Assembly (NCBI GenBank): GCA_028583605.1
Contig: CM053327.1
Coordinates: forward strand, 43,517,559-43,581,558
DNA: 64,000 nt
Reading direction: 5' to 3'
Origin: Dastarcus helophoroides
Taxonomy: Eukaryota > Arthropoda > Insecta > Coleoptera > Bothrideridae
This document shows, piece by piece, positions 46,701 to 59,520 of the stretch; positions within the stretch are counted from its first letter, which is position 1, and the number at the start of each line of letters is the position of its first letter. Position numbers and translations under genes: made by a program. The notes under the pieces were generated by a model. The model searched no databases, had not been told where the DNA came from, and saw nothing but the letters and a program-made list of their open reading frames with translations.

Positions 46701-49700
46701 TAACTACGAGGGTTTAAACAGGCGTGTCTAAGAGCATGAAATTTCGCACAGTTGTTTGCCGTAATACGTAAGAGAGCACTTATAGAGGATTTTAAAAAAT
46801 TCAGCCTCTAAAGTGGTAAAAATAGATATTAAAAACGACTTAAAATTTATGCAATGAATAATAAGTACTGAGTTAATAACTACGCATAGCTTAAACAGGC
46901 GTGTCTAAGAGCATGAAATTTCGCACAGTTGTTTGCCGTAATACGTAGGAGAGCACTTATAGAGGATTTTAAAAAATTCAGCCTCTAAAGTAATAAAAAT
47001 AGATATTAAAAACTACTTAAAATTTATGCAATGAATAATAAGTACTGACTTACTAACTACGCATTACTTAAACAGGCAAGTCTAAGAGCATAAAATTTCG
47101 CACAGTTGTTTGCCGTAATACGTAGGAGAACATTTACAGAGGATTTTAAAAAATTCAGCCTCTAAGGTGATAAAAATAGATATTAAAAACTACTTAAAAT
47201 TTATGCAATGAATAATAAGTACTGACTTAATAACTACGCATAGCTTAAACAGGCGTGTTTAAGAGCATGAAATTTCGCACAGTTGTTTGACGTAATACGT
47301 AGAAGACCACTTACAGAGGATTTTAAAAAATTCGGCCCATAAAGTGGTAAAAATAGATATTAAAAACGACTTAAAATTTATGCAATGAATAATAAGTACT
47401 GACTTAATAACTACGCATAGCTTAAACAGGCGTGTCTAAGAGCATGAAATTTCGCACAGTTGTTTGACGTAATACGTAGGAGAGCACTTACAGAGGATTT
47501 TAAAAAATTCAGCCCATAAAGTAGTAAAAATAGATATTAAAAACTACTTAAAATTTATGCAATGAATAATAACTACTGACTTAATAACTACGCATAGCTT
47601 AAACAGGCGTGTCTAAGAGCATGAAATTTCGCACAGTTGTTTGCCGTAATACGTAGGAGAGCACTTACAGAGGATTTTAAAAAATTCAGCCCATAAAGTG
47701 GTAAATATAGATATTAAAAACTACTTAAAATTTATGCAATGAATAATAAATACTGACTTAATGACTACGCATAGCTTAAACAGGCGTGTCTAAGAGCATG
47801 AAATTTTGCACAGTTGTTTGCCGTAATACGTAGGAGAGCACTTACAGAGGATTTAAAAAAATTCAGCCTCTAAAGTGGTAAAAATAGATATTAAAAACTA
47901 CTTAAAATTTATGCAATGAATAATAAGTACTGACTTAATAACTACGCATAGCTTAAACAGGCGTGTCTAAGAGCATGAAATTTCGCACAGTTGTTTGCCG
48001 TAATACGCAGGAGAGCACTTACAGAAAATTTTGGAAAATTCAGCCTCTAAAGTGGTAAAAATAAATATTAAAAACGACTTAAAGTTTATGCAATGAATAA
48101 TAAGTACTGACTTAATAACTACGCATAGCTTAAACCGGCGTGTCTAAGAGCATGAAATTTCGCACAGTTGTTTGCCGTAATACGTAGGAGAGCACTTACA
48201 GAGGATTTTAAAAAATCCAAACTCTAAAGTGGTAAAAATAGATATTAAAAGCGACTTAAAATTTATGCAATGAATAATAAGTACTGACTTAATAACTACG
48301 CATTGCTTAAACAGGCGTGTCTAAAAGCATGAAATTTCGCACAGTTGTTTGCCGTAATACGTAGGAGAGCATTTCCAGAGAATTTTAAAAAATTCAGCCT
48401 CTAAAGCGATAAAAATAGATATTAAAAACCACTTAAAATTAATGCAATGAATAATAAGTACTGACTTAATAACTACGCATAGCTTAAACAGGCGTGTCTA
48501 AGAGCATGAAATTTCGCACAGTTGTTTGGCGTAATACGCAGGAGAGAACTTACAGAGGTTTTTAAAGAATTCAGCCTCTAAAGTGGTAAAAATAGATATT
48601 AAAAACGACTTAAAATTTATGCAATGAATAATAAGTACTTACTTAATAACTACGCATAGCTTAAACAGGCCTGTCTAAGAGCATGAAATTTCGCACAGTT
48701 GTTTATTGTAATACGTAGGAGAGCACCTACAGAGGATTTTAAAAAAATTCAGTCTCTAAAGTGGTAAAAATAGATATTAAAAACTACTCAAAATTTATGC
48801 AAAGAATAATAAGTACTGACTTAATAACTACGCATAGCTTAAACAGGCGTGTCTAAGAGCATGAAATTTTGCACAGTTGTTTGCCGTAATACGTAGGAGA
48901 GCACTTATGAAGAATTTTAAAAAATTCAGCCTTTAAAGTGGTAAAAATAGATATTAAAAACGACTTGAAATTTATGCAATGAATAATAAGTACTGACTTA
49001 ATAACTACGCATAGCTTAAACAGGCGTGTCTAAGAGCATGAAATTTCGCACAGTTGTTTGCCGTAATACGTAGGAGAACACTTACAGGGGATTTTAAAAA
49101 ATTCAGCCTCTAAAGTGGTAAAAATAGATATTAAAAACTATTTAAAATTTATGCAATGAATAATAAGTACTGACTTAATAACTACGCATAGCTTAAACAG
49201 GCGTGTCTAAGAGCATGAAATTTCGCGCAGTTGTTTGCCGTAATACGTAAGAGAGCACTTACAGAGGATTTTAAAAAATTCAGCCCATAAAGTGATAAAA
49301 ATAGATATTAAAAACTACTTAAAATTTATGCAATGAATAATAAGTACTGACTTAATAACTACGCATAGCTTAAACCGGCGTGTCTAAGAGCATGAAATTT
49401 TGCACAGTTGTTTGCCGTAATACGTAGGAGAGCACTTACAGAGGATTTTAAAAAATCCAAACTCTAAAGTGGTAAAAATAGATATTAAAAGCGACTTAAA
49501 ATTTATGCAATGAATAATAAGTACTGACTTAATAACTAGGCATAGCTTAAACAGGCGTGTCTAAGAGCATGAAATTTCGCACAGTTGTTTGGCGTAATAC
49601 GCAGGAGAGCACTTACAGAGGTTTTTAAAAAATTCAGCCTCTAAAGTGGTAAAAATAGATATTAAAAACGACTTAAAATTTATGCAATGAATAATAAGTA

Positions 49701-50285
49701 CTGACTTAATAACTACGCATAGCTTAAACAGGCCTGTCTAAGAGCATGAAATTTCGCACAGTTGTTTATTGTAATACGTAGGAGAGCACCTACAGAGGAT
49801 TTTAAAAAAATTCAGTCTCTAAAGTGGTAAAAATAGATATTAAAAACTACTTAAAATTTATGCAATGAATAATAAGTACTGACTTAATAACTACGCATAG
49901 CTTAAACAGGCGTGTCTAAGAGCATGAAATTTCGCACAGTTGTTTGCCGTAATACGTAGGAGTGCACTTACAGAGGATTTTAAAAAATTCAGCCTCTAAG
50001 GTGGTAAAAATAGATATTAAAAACAACTTAAAATGTATGCAATGAATAATAATTACTGACTTAATAAGTACGCATAGCTTAAACAGCTGCGTCTAAGAGC
50101 ATGAGATTTCGCACAGATGTTTGCCATAATACGTAGGAGAGCTCTTACATAGGATTTTGCAATATTTAGCCTCTAAGATGGTAAAAATAGACATTAAAAA
50201 CTACTTAAAATATACGCAATGAATAATACACGCGATTGAATTCAAAGTTGCCTGCACGCGTAAAGAGCTGAGGAATATGTCTTCT
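46700..50285 (+). repeat. 177-bp satellite array, right copy (about 20 units)
   Basis: GGCGTGTCTAAGAGCATGAA or its variants occur at 46721, 46899, 47075, 47252, 47429, 47606, 47783, 47960 and onward to 50085, nearly always 177 bp apart. The final unit runs into a terminal segment (GATTGAATTCAAAGTTGCC), the inverse of the left array's start. Diagnostic variants (ACCGGCG with CCAAACTC; GGCCTGTC with TTTATTGTAA) repeat about 1.24 and 1.06 kb apart, showing a multi-unit duplication with one unit lost. Confidence 0.95.
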
Positions 50286-50289
50286 CACG

Positions 50290-50800
50290 AATTTATCTAC
50301 ATTTTGCTGGAGATCTTTTTTTTTTAATATAAACTTCTAAACGTTTAAGTTTCAAACTCGAAGTTTTGGCATTAATTTGCAATGTTTAAATCGAAATTCT
50401 AAGGAACATTTTTTTAGACATTTTGAAGTTTCCTCTCAAAGGGGCATCATTTGAAAATTTTACCTTTGAAAATTTCGAGAAACAGTTTTGTAGACCTTCA
50501 AATTTAAAGCCAAAATTTCGCTTTTTGTTCTTCTTTTTTTTTAAATTTCTATTTAGTTTTTGAACTCGAAAATTCTTGTAAATTTCGACTTTTTTTTGAA
50601 TCTTTTCAGATTATACTTCAAAAATACTCCTTTATGAAACGTCAGCTTTAAAGTCGAAATTTAGTTGAGTCTCAAATTTGTTTTATACCATCCGTTTAAA
50701 ATTTTTACTATTCTCAATTTAGAATGTCGGATGCTTAAAAAAAATGATTGAAACTTTCGGGAATTGACCAACTCTTTATAAAGTCTTTACAGAAATAAAA
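50290..50800. repeat. AT-rich tract
   Basis: Mixed-orientation low-complexity DNA between satellite array and foldback cluster; no gene. Confidence 0.5.
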
Positions 50801-50805
50801 AAAAA

Positions 50806-52700
50806 GTTTAAAAAAAATTGAAATACAAATCTTGTCCCCTGAAACCAAGAAAGATTAAAAAACACAACAAAGGTTGCTCTAACGCGTTACGATAGTCAAG
50901 CTTTCATTTTCAGAAAGATACCCTGAAGATGATAGCTTGGCTATCGGAAATCGAAACGCGTAGAGCAACCTCTGTTGTGTTTTTTAATCTTTCTTCAAGC
51001 TCTCATCTTCAGAGAGATACTCTGAAGATGATAGCTTGGCTATCGAAAATCGAAACGCGTTAGAGCAACCTCTGTTGTCTTCTTTAATCTTTCTTGGTTT
51101 CAGGGGACAAGATTTGTAGTTTAATTTTTAAAGATAAGCAAGGACCATTCCGTTTCACCAAAAAAAAACTGCCGAGAGATACCCAGGCTATCATCTTCAG
51201 AGAAATTGAACTACAAATTTTGTTCCCTGAAACCAAGAAAGATTAAAAAACACAACAGAGGATGCTCTAACGAGTTTCGATAGCCAAACTATCATCTTCA
51301 GAGAGATACTCTGAAGATGATAGCTTGGCTATCGAAAATCGAAACGCGATAGAGCAACCTCTGTTGTGTTTTTTAATCTTTCTTCAAGCTCTCATCTTCA
51401 GAGAGATACTCTGAAGATGATAGCTTGGCTATCGAAAATCGAAACGCGTTAGAGCAACCTCTGTTGTCTTCTTTAATCTTTGTCCCTTAAGGGGACAAGA
51501 TTTGTGGTTCAATTTTTAAAGATAACCAAGGACCAGTCCGTTCCACCAAAAAAAAATCTGCCGAGAGATACCCAGGCTATCATCTTTAGAGAGATTGAAC
51601 TAAAATTCTTGTTCCCTGAAACCAAGAAAGATTAAAAAACACAACAGAGGATGCTCTAACGAGTTTCGATAGCCAAACTATCTTCAGAGAGATACTCTGA
51701 AGATGATAGTTTGGCTATCGAAAATCGAAACGCGTTAGAGCAACCTCTGTTGTGTTTTTTAATCTTTCTTTAAGCTAGCATCTTCAGAGAGATACTATGA
51801 AGATGATAACTTGGCTATCGAAAATTGAAACGCGTTTGAGCAACTTCTAAGGCATTTGGTTTCAGGGGACAATTTTTGAAGATAACCAAGGATCAGTCCT
51901 TTCCACAAAAAAAATCTTCAGAGAGATACCAAATCAATTAATCATTTCAATTTTTGAAGACAACCAAGGATCAATCCCTTCCACCAAAATTGAAGTTTTT
52001 ACAAAAAGTCATGGGCGAAGTTAGGTGGGGACTAGAGGGTCTTAGCTCCCCAAGAGTTTGAATTAATCTCCCCAAAAAAGATATGAGGTCACATATTTTT
52101 TGGTGTTCTGACAAAATAGGGAAAGATCGTTTTTTTATTTTTGATGCAAAGAATTTGATTTGCAAAAATGGAAAAATATAATTTTGGTGGAGAGGTTTTG
52201 CCTAATCCGCATCTGAAATTAAACACCTCACGGAATTTCGATGCTCTATTTTGTACGTTAGGGAAACATCTTGAAGTAATAGCAACATGGCAGCTGCACT
52301 ACTCCTTCTAGATGACGTCGGTCGCATTGACTAAATCGTTTCATTTCTTTTTTGGTGGAACGGACTGGTCCTTGGGTATATTTAAAAATTGAACTACAAA
52401 TCTTGTCCCCTGAAACCAAGAAAGATTAAAAAAGACAACCGAGGTTGCTTTAACGCGTTTCGATTTTCGATAGCCAAGCTATCATCTTCAGAGTATCTCT
52501 CTGAAGATGAGAGCTTGAAGAAAGATTAAAAAACGCAACAGAGGTTGCTCTACGCATTTCGATTTTCGATAGCCAAGCTATCATCTTCAGAGTATCTCTC
52601 TGAAAATGATAGTTTGGCTATCGAAACTCGTTAGAGCATCCTCTGTTGTGTTTTTTAATCTTTATTGGTTCCAGGGAACAAGATTTGTAGTTCAATTTTA
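50806..52700. mobile_element. Foldback element cluster
   Basis: At least six foldback pieces are nested or tandem. Complete inner palindromes (CATCTTCAGAGAGATACTCT followed by GAAGATGATAGC) occur near 51003-51030, 51295-51325, 51390-51425 and 51680-51715. Full outer ends (GGACCAGTCCGTTCCACC) lie near 51529-51546, and GGTGGAACGGACTGG is at about 52355. Two nearly identical blocks of about 370 bp start near 51180 and 51560. Several copies carry the insertion GCTATCGAAAATCGAAACGC. A unique patch (about 52000-52340) separates the last element. Confidence 0.8.
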
Positions 52701-52714
52701 GAAAAATAGAAAAA

Positions 52715-53000
52715 AAATTCTTTTTTGGTCGTTAACAAAAATTGATTGGTCGTAACATGAAAATTTAGGACTTTTATTAGTCCGCAAAAATTGCTTGACC
52801 GAAATACGAAAATAAACCTCGAGGACTTTTTTTTTTCTTTTTGGTCAACAAAAATTGCTCGAAATACGAAAATATAAATTAAGGGCTTGAGGACTTTTTT
52901 TTTACTTTTTGGTCGAGAAAAATTGACTAATACAAAGGAATAAGAAAATAAAAATTAACCAGTCTGGTCGACAAAAATGGTTTGTTTTAAATACGAAACT
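52715..53000. repeat. Imperfect minisatellite, about 75-80 bp
   Basis: Three to four degenerate units containing TTTTTGGTCGACAAAAATTG, CGAAATACGAAAATA and GAGGACTTTTTTTT. Confidence 0.55.
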
Positions 53001-53029
53001 ATATAAATGGCCTTCAACGATATCAAATA

Positions 53030-56000
53030 GCTTAACTCACTCTTGCAAAAAGTCAAAATTTTGGAAAAAGTTAGAAACTTTGAAAAAAAAGTTTTAATTC
53101 TGAAAAAAGTTTTTATTTTGAGAAAAGGTCTAAATTTGATAATAAAATATTAAACCATTTCCAAAAAAAAGGTGAAATTTTGAAATTTGAAAATTTTAAA
53201 AGGCGAAATTTTGCAGTAAATGACATATTTTTTAAAAAAGTGGGAATTTTTAAAGAAAAGGCGAATTTTTCAATTTTTCAAATAAAATTCCAATTTAATA
53301 CGTAAAGGTCGAAAGTTAAAAGAAAAACCAAAACTAAAAAATAGGTAAAATTAAAAAAAATAGTTAAAATTAAAAAATAAAGTCAGAACTTCAGGAAGTA
53401 GTGAATAATTTAAATAAAGATGAAAATTTTCGAAAAAGATGAGTACCTTGGAAAAACTAGAGGTTTTCAAAAAAAAACATCGAAAATTTTAAAAAAAGTT
53501 CCACAATTTTAGAAGTGGAAATCTTGCAAAAAATCAAAATTTTAATAAAAAAGGAAAAATTTTCGAAAAAAAAGTTGATTTTTTCTTAAATAAAAGTCTA
53601 GATTACTAATTAAGGGTCGAAACTCCTAGAAAAAAACAGTCAAAACTTTAAAAAATAATAAAACAGGTAGAGGTTTAAAAAAAACAGTGAAAGCTTTGAA
53701 AAATTTGCCAAAAATTGAATTTTTCGAAAAATTGGATTTTTCCAAAAATGAGTATTTTCGAAAAATGAGTATTTTCTATAAATGAGTATCTTGGAAAAAC
53801 TAGAGGTTTTCAAAAAAAAAACATGGAAAATTCCAAAAAAAGTTCGACAATTTTAGAAGTGGAAATCTTGCAAAAAATCAAAATTTTAAAAAAGGGAAAA
53901 TTTTCGAAAAAAAAAGTTGATTTTTTCTTAAATAAAAGTCTAGATTACTAATTAAGGGTCGAAACTCCTAGGAAAAAACAACCAAAACTTTGAAAAATAA
54001 TAAAACAGGTAGAGGTTTAAAAAAAACAGTGAAAGCTTTGAAAAATTTGCCAAAAATTGAATTTTTCGAAAAATTCAATTTTTCGAAAAATTGAATTTTT
54101 CCAAAAATGAGTATTTTCGAAAAATGAGTATTTTCGAAAAATGAGTATTTTCTAAAAATAAGAATTTTCGAAAAAAACCGAATTTTTCAAATAAAAGTCC
54201 AGTTTACTTAATAAAGGTCAAAATTTTTAGAAAAAGTCGAATTTTTTTTTAAAAGTCGACATTTTCAAAAAAAATCAAAACTTCGAGAAATAGTCAAACT
54301 TTGGACAAAGATTTTCGAAAAGAAAAGTATAGATCTTGAAAAAAGAAAGAGGTTTTCAAAAAAAAACTGTTTCAACGTAATCGGATTTATTCAAAAAAAA
54401 ATCAAAATTCAATAAATGTCTTAATTTTGACAAAAGCGTTAAAATTTTGTCAACATTTTCAAAAAATTCGAAAACAAATCAAAATTTTAAAAGGACAAGA
54501 AATTTTGAAATGGTTGAAATTCGAGTTTAATTTAAAGAAATAGAAATTATAAAAAAATGGAAAATTGGAAATTTAAAATTTTCAAAAAAATTCGAATTTT
54601 TCAGTTTTTTGATATAATTACAGATTACTGCCTAAAGGTCGAAACTTCTAGAAAAAGTCAACATCTTTTTCAAAAAAAAAACAGTCAAAACTTCGAGAAA
54701 TAATAAAACATTTGAAGAAGGATGCCAATATTTCAAAAATGCTGGTACCTTGAAAAAGATAGAGGTTTAAAAAAACAGTGAGAGCTCTGGAAAATTTTCC
54801 AAAAACTGTCCAGTTTACTTAATAAAGGTCGAAATTTTTAGAAAAAGTCGATTTTTTTTTTAAAAGTCGAAATTTTCAAAAAAAAATCAAAACCTCGAGA
54901 AATAGTCAAAATTTGGACAAAGATAAGAATTTTCAAAAAGAAAAGTATAGGTCTTGAAAAAAGAAAGAGGTTTTCAAAAAAAAACTGCTTCAACGTAATC
55001 AGATTTATTCAAAAAAAAATCAAAATTTAATAAATGTCTTAATTTTGACAAAATCGTTAAAATTTTGTCAACATTTTCAAAAAATTCGAAAACAAATCAA
55101 AATTTTAAAAGGAAAAGAAATTTTGAAATGGTTGAAATTCAAATTTAATTTAAAGAAATAGAAATTATAAAAAAATGGAAAATTGGAAATTTAAAATTTT
55201 CAAAAAAATTCGAATTTTTCAGTTTTTTGATATAATTACAGATTACAGCCTAAAGGTCGAAACTTCTAGAAAAAGTCAACATCTTTTTCAAAAAAAAAAC
55301 ACAGTCAAAACTTCGAGAAATAATAAAACATTTGAAGAAGGATGCCAATATTTCAAAAATGCTGGTACTTTGAAAAAGGTAGAGGTTTAAAAAAGCAGTG
55401 AGAGCTCTGGAAAATTTTCCAAAAACTGTCCAGTTTACTTAATAAAGGTCGAAATTTTTAGAAAAAGTCGAATTTTTTTTTTAAAAGTCGAAATTTTCAA
55501 AAAAAATCAAAACCTCGAGAAATAGTCAAAATTTGGACAAAGATAAGAATTTTCAAAAAGAAAAGTATAGATCTTGAAAAAAGAAAGAGGTTTTCAAAAA
55601 AAAACTGCTTCAAAGTAGTCAGATTTATTCAAAAAAAAATCAAAATTTAATAAATGTCTTAATTTTGACAAAGGCGTTAAAATTTTGTCAACATTTTCAA
55701 AAAATTCAAAAACAAATCAAAATTTAAAAGGAGAAGAAGAAGAAGGGTATTTTCTAAAAAATATTATTTTCGAAAAATGAGTATTTTCGAAAAATGCGTA
55801 TTTTTGAAACAAAAAACCGAAAAGTAAGCAAAGATGCATATTTTCGAAAAGGTGGATATCTTGGAAAAACTAGAGGTTTTAAAAAAAAACAGCGGCCCTT
55901 CTAAAAAAAGGTCGGTAATTTTAAAAGTGGAAATTTTGCAAAAAATCTTAATTTTAATGAAATGAACAGTCGAATTTTTAAGTTTTTTTTAAAATAAAGT

Positions 56001-56760
56001 ACAGATTACCACTTAAAGGTCGAAACTTTTAAAAAAAGTCAAGATTTTTTTCAAAAAAACCAGTCAAAACTTCGACAAATAATAAGACATTTGGGGAAGG
56101 ATGTGAATATTTCTAAGGTACCTTGAAAAATGTAGAGGTTTAAGAAAAACAGGGAAAGCCCTGATAAATTTGCCAAAAATTGAATTTTTCGAAAAACGAG
56201 TATTTTCAACAAATTAGTATTTTCTAAGAAAGAGTATTTTCGAAAAATGAGTATTTTCGAAAAATGAGTATTTTCGAAACAAAAAACCGAATTTTTCAAA
56301 TAAAAATCCAGTTTACTTAATAAAGGTTGAAATTTCTAGGAAAAGACAACTTTTTTTAAAGTCGAATTTTTTTGAAAGTCGAAATTTTCGAAAAAAAATT
56401 AAAACTTCGAGAAATAGACAAAATTTGGACAACATTTTCAAAAAAAGGTATAAATTTTGAAAAAAGGTAGAGGTTTTCAAAGAAAACTGTTTCAACGTAA
56501 GCAGATTTATTAAAAATCAAATCTAAATTTAAAAAATGTCGAAATTTTGACAAAAGAGTTAAAATTTTGTCAACATTTTTAAAATATTCGAAAGCAAATC
56601 AAAATTTTTAAAAGAGGCGAAATTGTGAAAGGGTTCGAATGTACAAAACAAGTTTAATTTTGAAAAAATAGAAATTATAAAACAATGAAAAATTGGAAAT
56701 TTAAAATTTTCAAAATATAGACTCGAAATGTTCAACAAAAAATACTTTCAATAAAATCGA
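53030..56760. repeat. Degenerate AT-rich tract with a roughly 615-bp repeat
   Basis: A-rich strand on +. AGTTTACTTAATAAAGGTC recurs at 54201, 54812, 55432 and, diverged, about 56308, giving units of about 611 and 620 bp. A second, smaller duplication (about 53440-54060) repeats GAGTATCTTGGAAAAACTAG-type blocks. ORFs are low-complexity. Confidence 0.8.
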
Positions 56761-56784
56761 GAAATTGGATTGTTTGAAAAAAAA

Positions 56785-57265
56785 ATTGTGGTGGAACGGA
56801 CTGGTCCTTGTTTATCTTCAAAAATTGAAATACAAATCTTATCCCCTGAAACCAAAAAAGATTAAAAAACACAACAGAGGTTGCTTTAACGCGTTTCGAT
56901 AGCCAAGCTATCATCGTCAGAGAGATTGAACTAGAAATCTTGTCCCCCGAAACCGAGAAATATTAAAAAACACAACAGAAGTTGCTTTAACGCGTTTCAA
57001 TAGCCAAGCTATCATCCTCAGAGAGATTTTTAAAGTATGAAGTCTAAATATTCCAGAAAGTTAAGATGTTTAATAAAAATCGAAAAGCCATTTTCAAAAA
57101 GTCAGCAATTTTGAAGAAAAGCCAAAATTTCGACTTTAAGAATGACAATTTTTGAAAAAATTGAAATACAAATATTTTCTTCTGAAACCAAGAAAGATTA
57201 AAATACACAAAAAAGGTTGCTCTAAGGCGTTTCGATAGCCAAGCTATCATCATCAGAGAGATACT
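56785..57265. mobile_element. Three partial foldback copies
   Basis: Arms at 56788-56925 (GGTGGAACGGACTGGTCC to AAGCTATCATCGTCAGAG), 56926-57027 and 57145-57262 are all in the same orientation. The second and third start inside the arm (AAATCTTGTCCCCCGAAACC; AAATATTTTCTTCTGAAACC), so they look like serial duplications of the arm. Confidence 0.75.
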
Positions 57266-57361
57266 AAAAAACTGCGAAGACTACAGATGCCTACTTCTGC
57301 GGTAATAGATCGAGGAGTTAAGAGAAAAGATCGCTGTCAAAACAACTTTTTATTTAAATGA

Positions 57362-58800
57362 GGTATGTCTGAAGATGATAGCTTGGCTATCGAAATGCGT
57401 TGGAGCGACCTCTGTTGTGTTTTTTAATCTTTCTTCAAGCTATCATCTTCAGAGAGATACTCTGAAGATGATAGCTTGGCTATCGAAAATTGAAATGCGT
57501 TAGAGCGACCTCTTGTGTTTTTTAATCTTTCTTCAAGCTATCTTGTACAGAGTATGTCTCTGAAGATGATAGCTTGGCTATCGAAATGCGTTGGAGCGAC
57601 CTCTGTTGTGTTTTTTAATCTTTCTTCAAGCTATCATCTTCAGAGAGATACTCTGAAGATGATAGCTTGGCTATCGAAAATTGAAATGCGTTAGAGCGAT
57701 CTCTTGTGTTTTTTAATCTTTCTTCAAGCTATCTTGTACAGAGTATGTTTCTGAAGATGATAGCTTGGCTATCGAAATGCGTTGGAGCGACCTCTGTTGT
57801 GTTTTTTAATCTTTCTTCAAGCTATCATCTTCAGAGAGATACTCTGAAGATGATAGCTTGGCTATCGAAAATTGAAATGCGTTAGAGCGACCTCTTGTGT
57901 TTTTTAATCTTTCTTCAAGCTATCTTGTACAGAGTATGTCTCTGAAGATGATAGCTTGGCTATCGAAATGCGTTTGAGCGACCTCTGTTGTGTTTTTTAA
58001 TCTTTCTTCAAGCTATCATCTTCAGAGAGATACTCTGAAGATGATAGCTTGGCTATCGAAAATTGAAATGCGTTAGAGCGATCTCTTGTGTTTTTTAATC
58101 TTTCTTCAAGCTATCTTGTACAGAGTATGTTTCTGAAGATGATAGCTTGGCTATCGAAATGCGTTGGAGCGACCTCTGTTGTGTTTTTTAATCTTTCTTC
58201 AAGCTATCATCTTCAGAGAGATACTCTGAAGATGATAGCTTGGCTATCGAAAATTGAAATGCGTTAGAGCGACCTCTTGTGTTTTTTAATCTTTCTTCAA
58301 GCTATCTTGTACAGAGTATGTCTCTGAAGATGATAGCTTGGCTATCGAAATGCGTTGGAGCGACCTCTGTTGTGTTTTTTAATCTTTCTTCAAGCTATCA
58401 TCTTCAGAGAGATACTCTGAAGATGATAGCTTGGCTATCGAAAATTGAAATGCGTTAGAGCGACCTCTTGTGTTTTTTAATCTTTCTTCAAGCTATCTTG
58501 TACAGAGTATGTCTCTGAAGATGATAGCTTGGCTATCGAAATGCGTTGGAGCGACCTCTGTTGTGTTTTTTAATCTTTCTTCAAGCTATCATCTTCAGAG
58601 AGATACTCTGAAGATGATAGCTTGGCTATCGAAAATTGAAATGCTTTAGAGCGACCTCTTGTGTTTTTTAATCTTTCTTCAAGCTATCTTGTACAGAGTA
58701 TGTTTCTGAAGATGATAGCTTGGCTATCGAAATGCGTTAGAGCAACCTCTATTGTGTTTTTTAATTTTTTTTGGTTTCAGGAGACAAAATTTGTATTTCA
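57362..58800. repeat. 191-bp palindrome-rich array of foldback cores
   Basis: Seven units, 191 bp apart, are marked by AGTATGT at 57551, 57742, 57933, 58124, 58315, 58506 and 58697. Each unit contains a 17-bp-arm palindrome (AGCTATCATCTTCAGAG, five-base loop, its complement) and two direct copies of the GATAGCTTGGCTATCGAAA motif. Variants GTCTCTG/GTTTCTG and GCGACCTC/GCGATCTC mostly alternate, indicating 382-bp dimers. The last unit continues into a normal right arm (GGTTTCAGGAGACAAAAT). Confidence 0.92.
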
Positions 58801-58900
58801 ATTTTTTAAAATATTGTCATTTTTAAAGCCAAAATTTTGGCTTTTTTTCAAAATTGGTGACTTCCTGAAAACGGCCTCTCGATGTTTATTAAACATCTTT

Positions 58901-59250
58901 ATGGAATATTTCGACATCATACTTTAAAAATTTCGAATTTCCAAAATTAAATTAAAAAAGAACAAACACATTTCAAGTGAGTGAATGTTTTTGAAAGTCG
59001 AAACTTACAAAAATTTTAAATTTTCGAAAAGAATTCGGGTGTTTTAAAAAAATCGAATCAGATTTGTAAAAAATATGGAATATTTCGACATAATACTTTA
59101 AAAATTTCGAATTTCCAAAATTAAATTAAAAAAGAACAGACACATTTCAAGTGAGTGAATGTTTTTGAAAGTCGAAACTTACAAAAATTTTAAATTTTCA
59201 AAAAGAATTCGGGTGTTTTAAAAAAATCGAATCAGATTTGTAAAAAAGTT
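58901..59250. repeat. 174-bp direct duplication
   Basis: ATGGAATATTTCGACAT occurs at 58901 and 59075, and the following 174 bp is repeated nearly identically, within AT-rich tract. Confidence 0.85.
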
Positions 59251-59520
59251 GAAATTTCGAGTCAAAATCTTAAAAAATGTATACTTTTTTACTAACAGGT
59301 TGGTGATTTTGAAAAAAAAAAGGTCAAAATTTTCAAAAATAAGGTTAAAAGTATGAAAAAGCTCTAAAATTTCAAAGTCTAAATTTTCCAGAAAATATTT
59401 TAAAAAAATTTAAAACAATGAAAGAAAAATTTTCAAAAAAAATTGAAATTGTCAAAAAAATTGAAATTTTCAAAAAAATCAAAATTTATGTATATAAAAA
59501 ACTGGAAAACGTTTAAAGAA
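59251..59520. repeat. AT-rich tract
   Basis: GAAATTTTCAAAAAAAT-type low-complexity DNA; no gene. Confidence 0.6.

Noticed and set aside
46700..50285. CRISPR-like array
   Set aside because: The 177-bp units are repeated along their whole length with no unique spacers, and this is eukaryotic DNA; it is a satellite.
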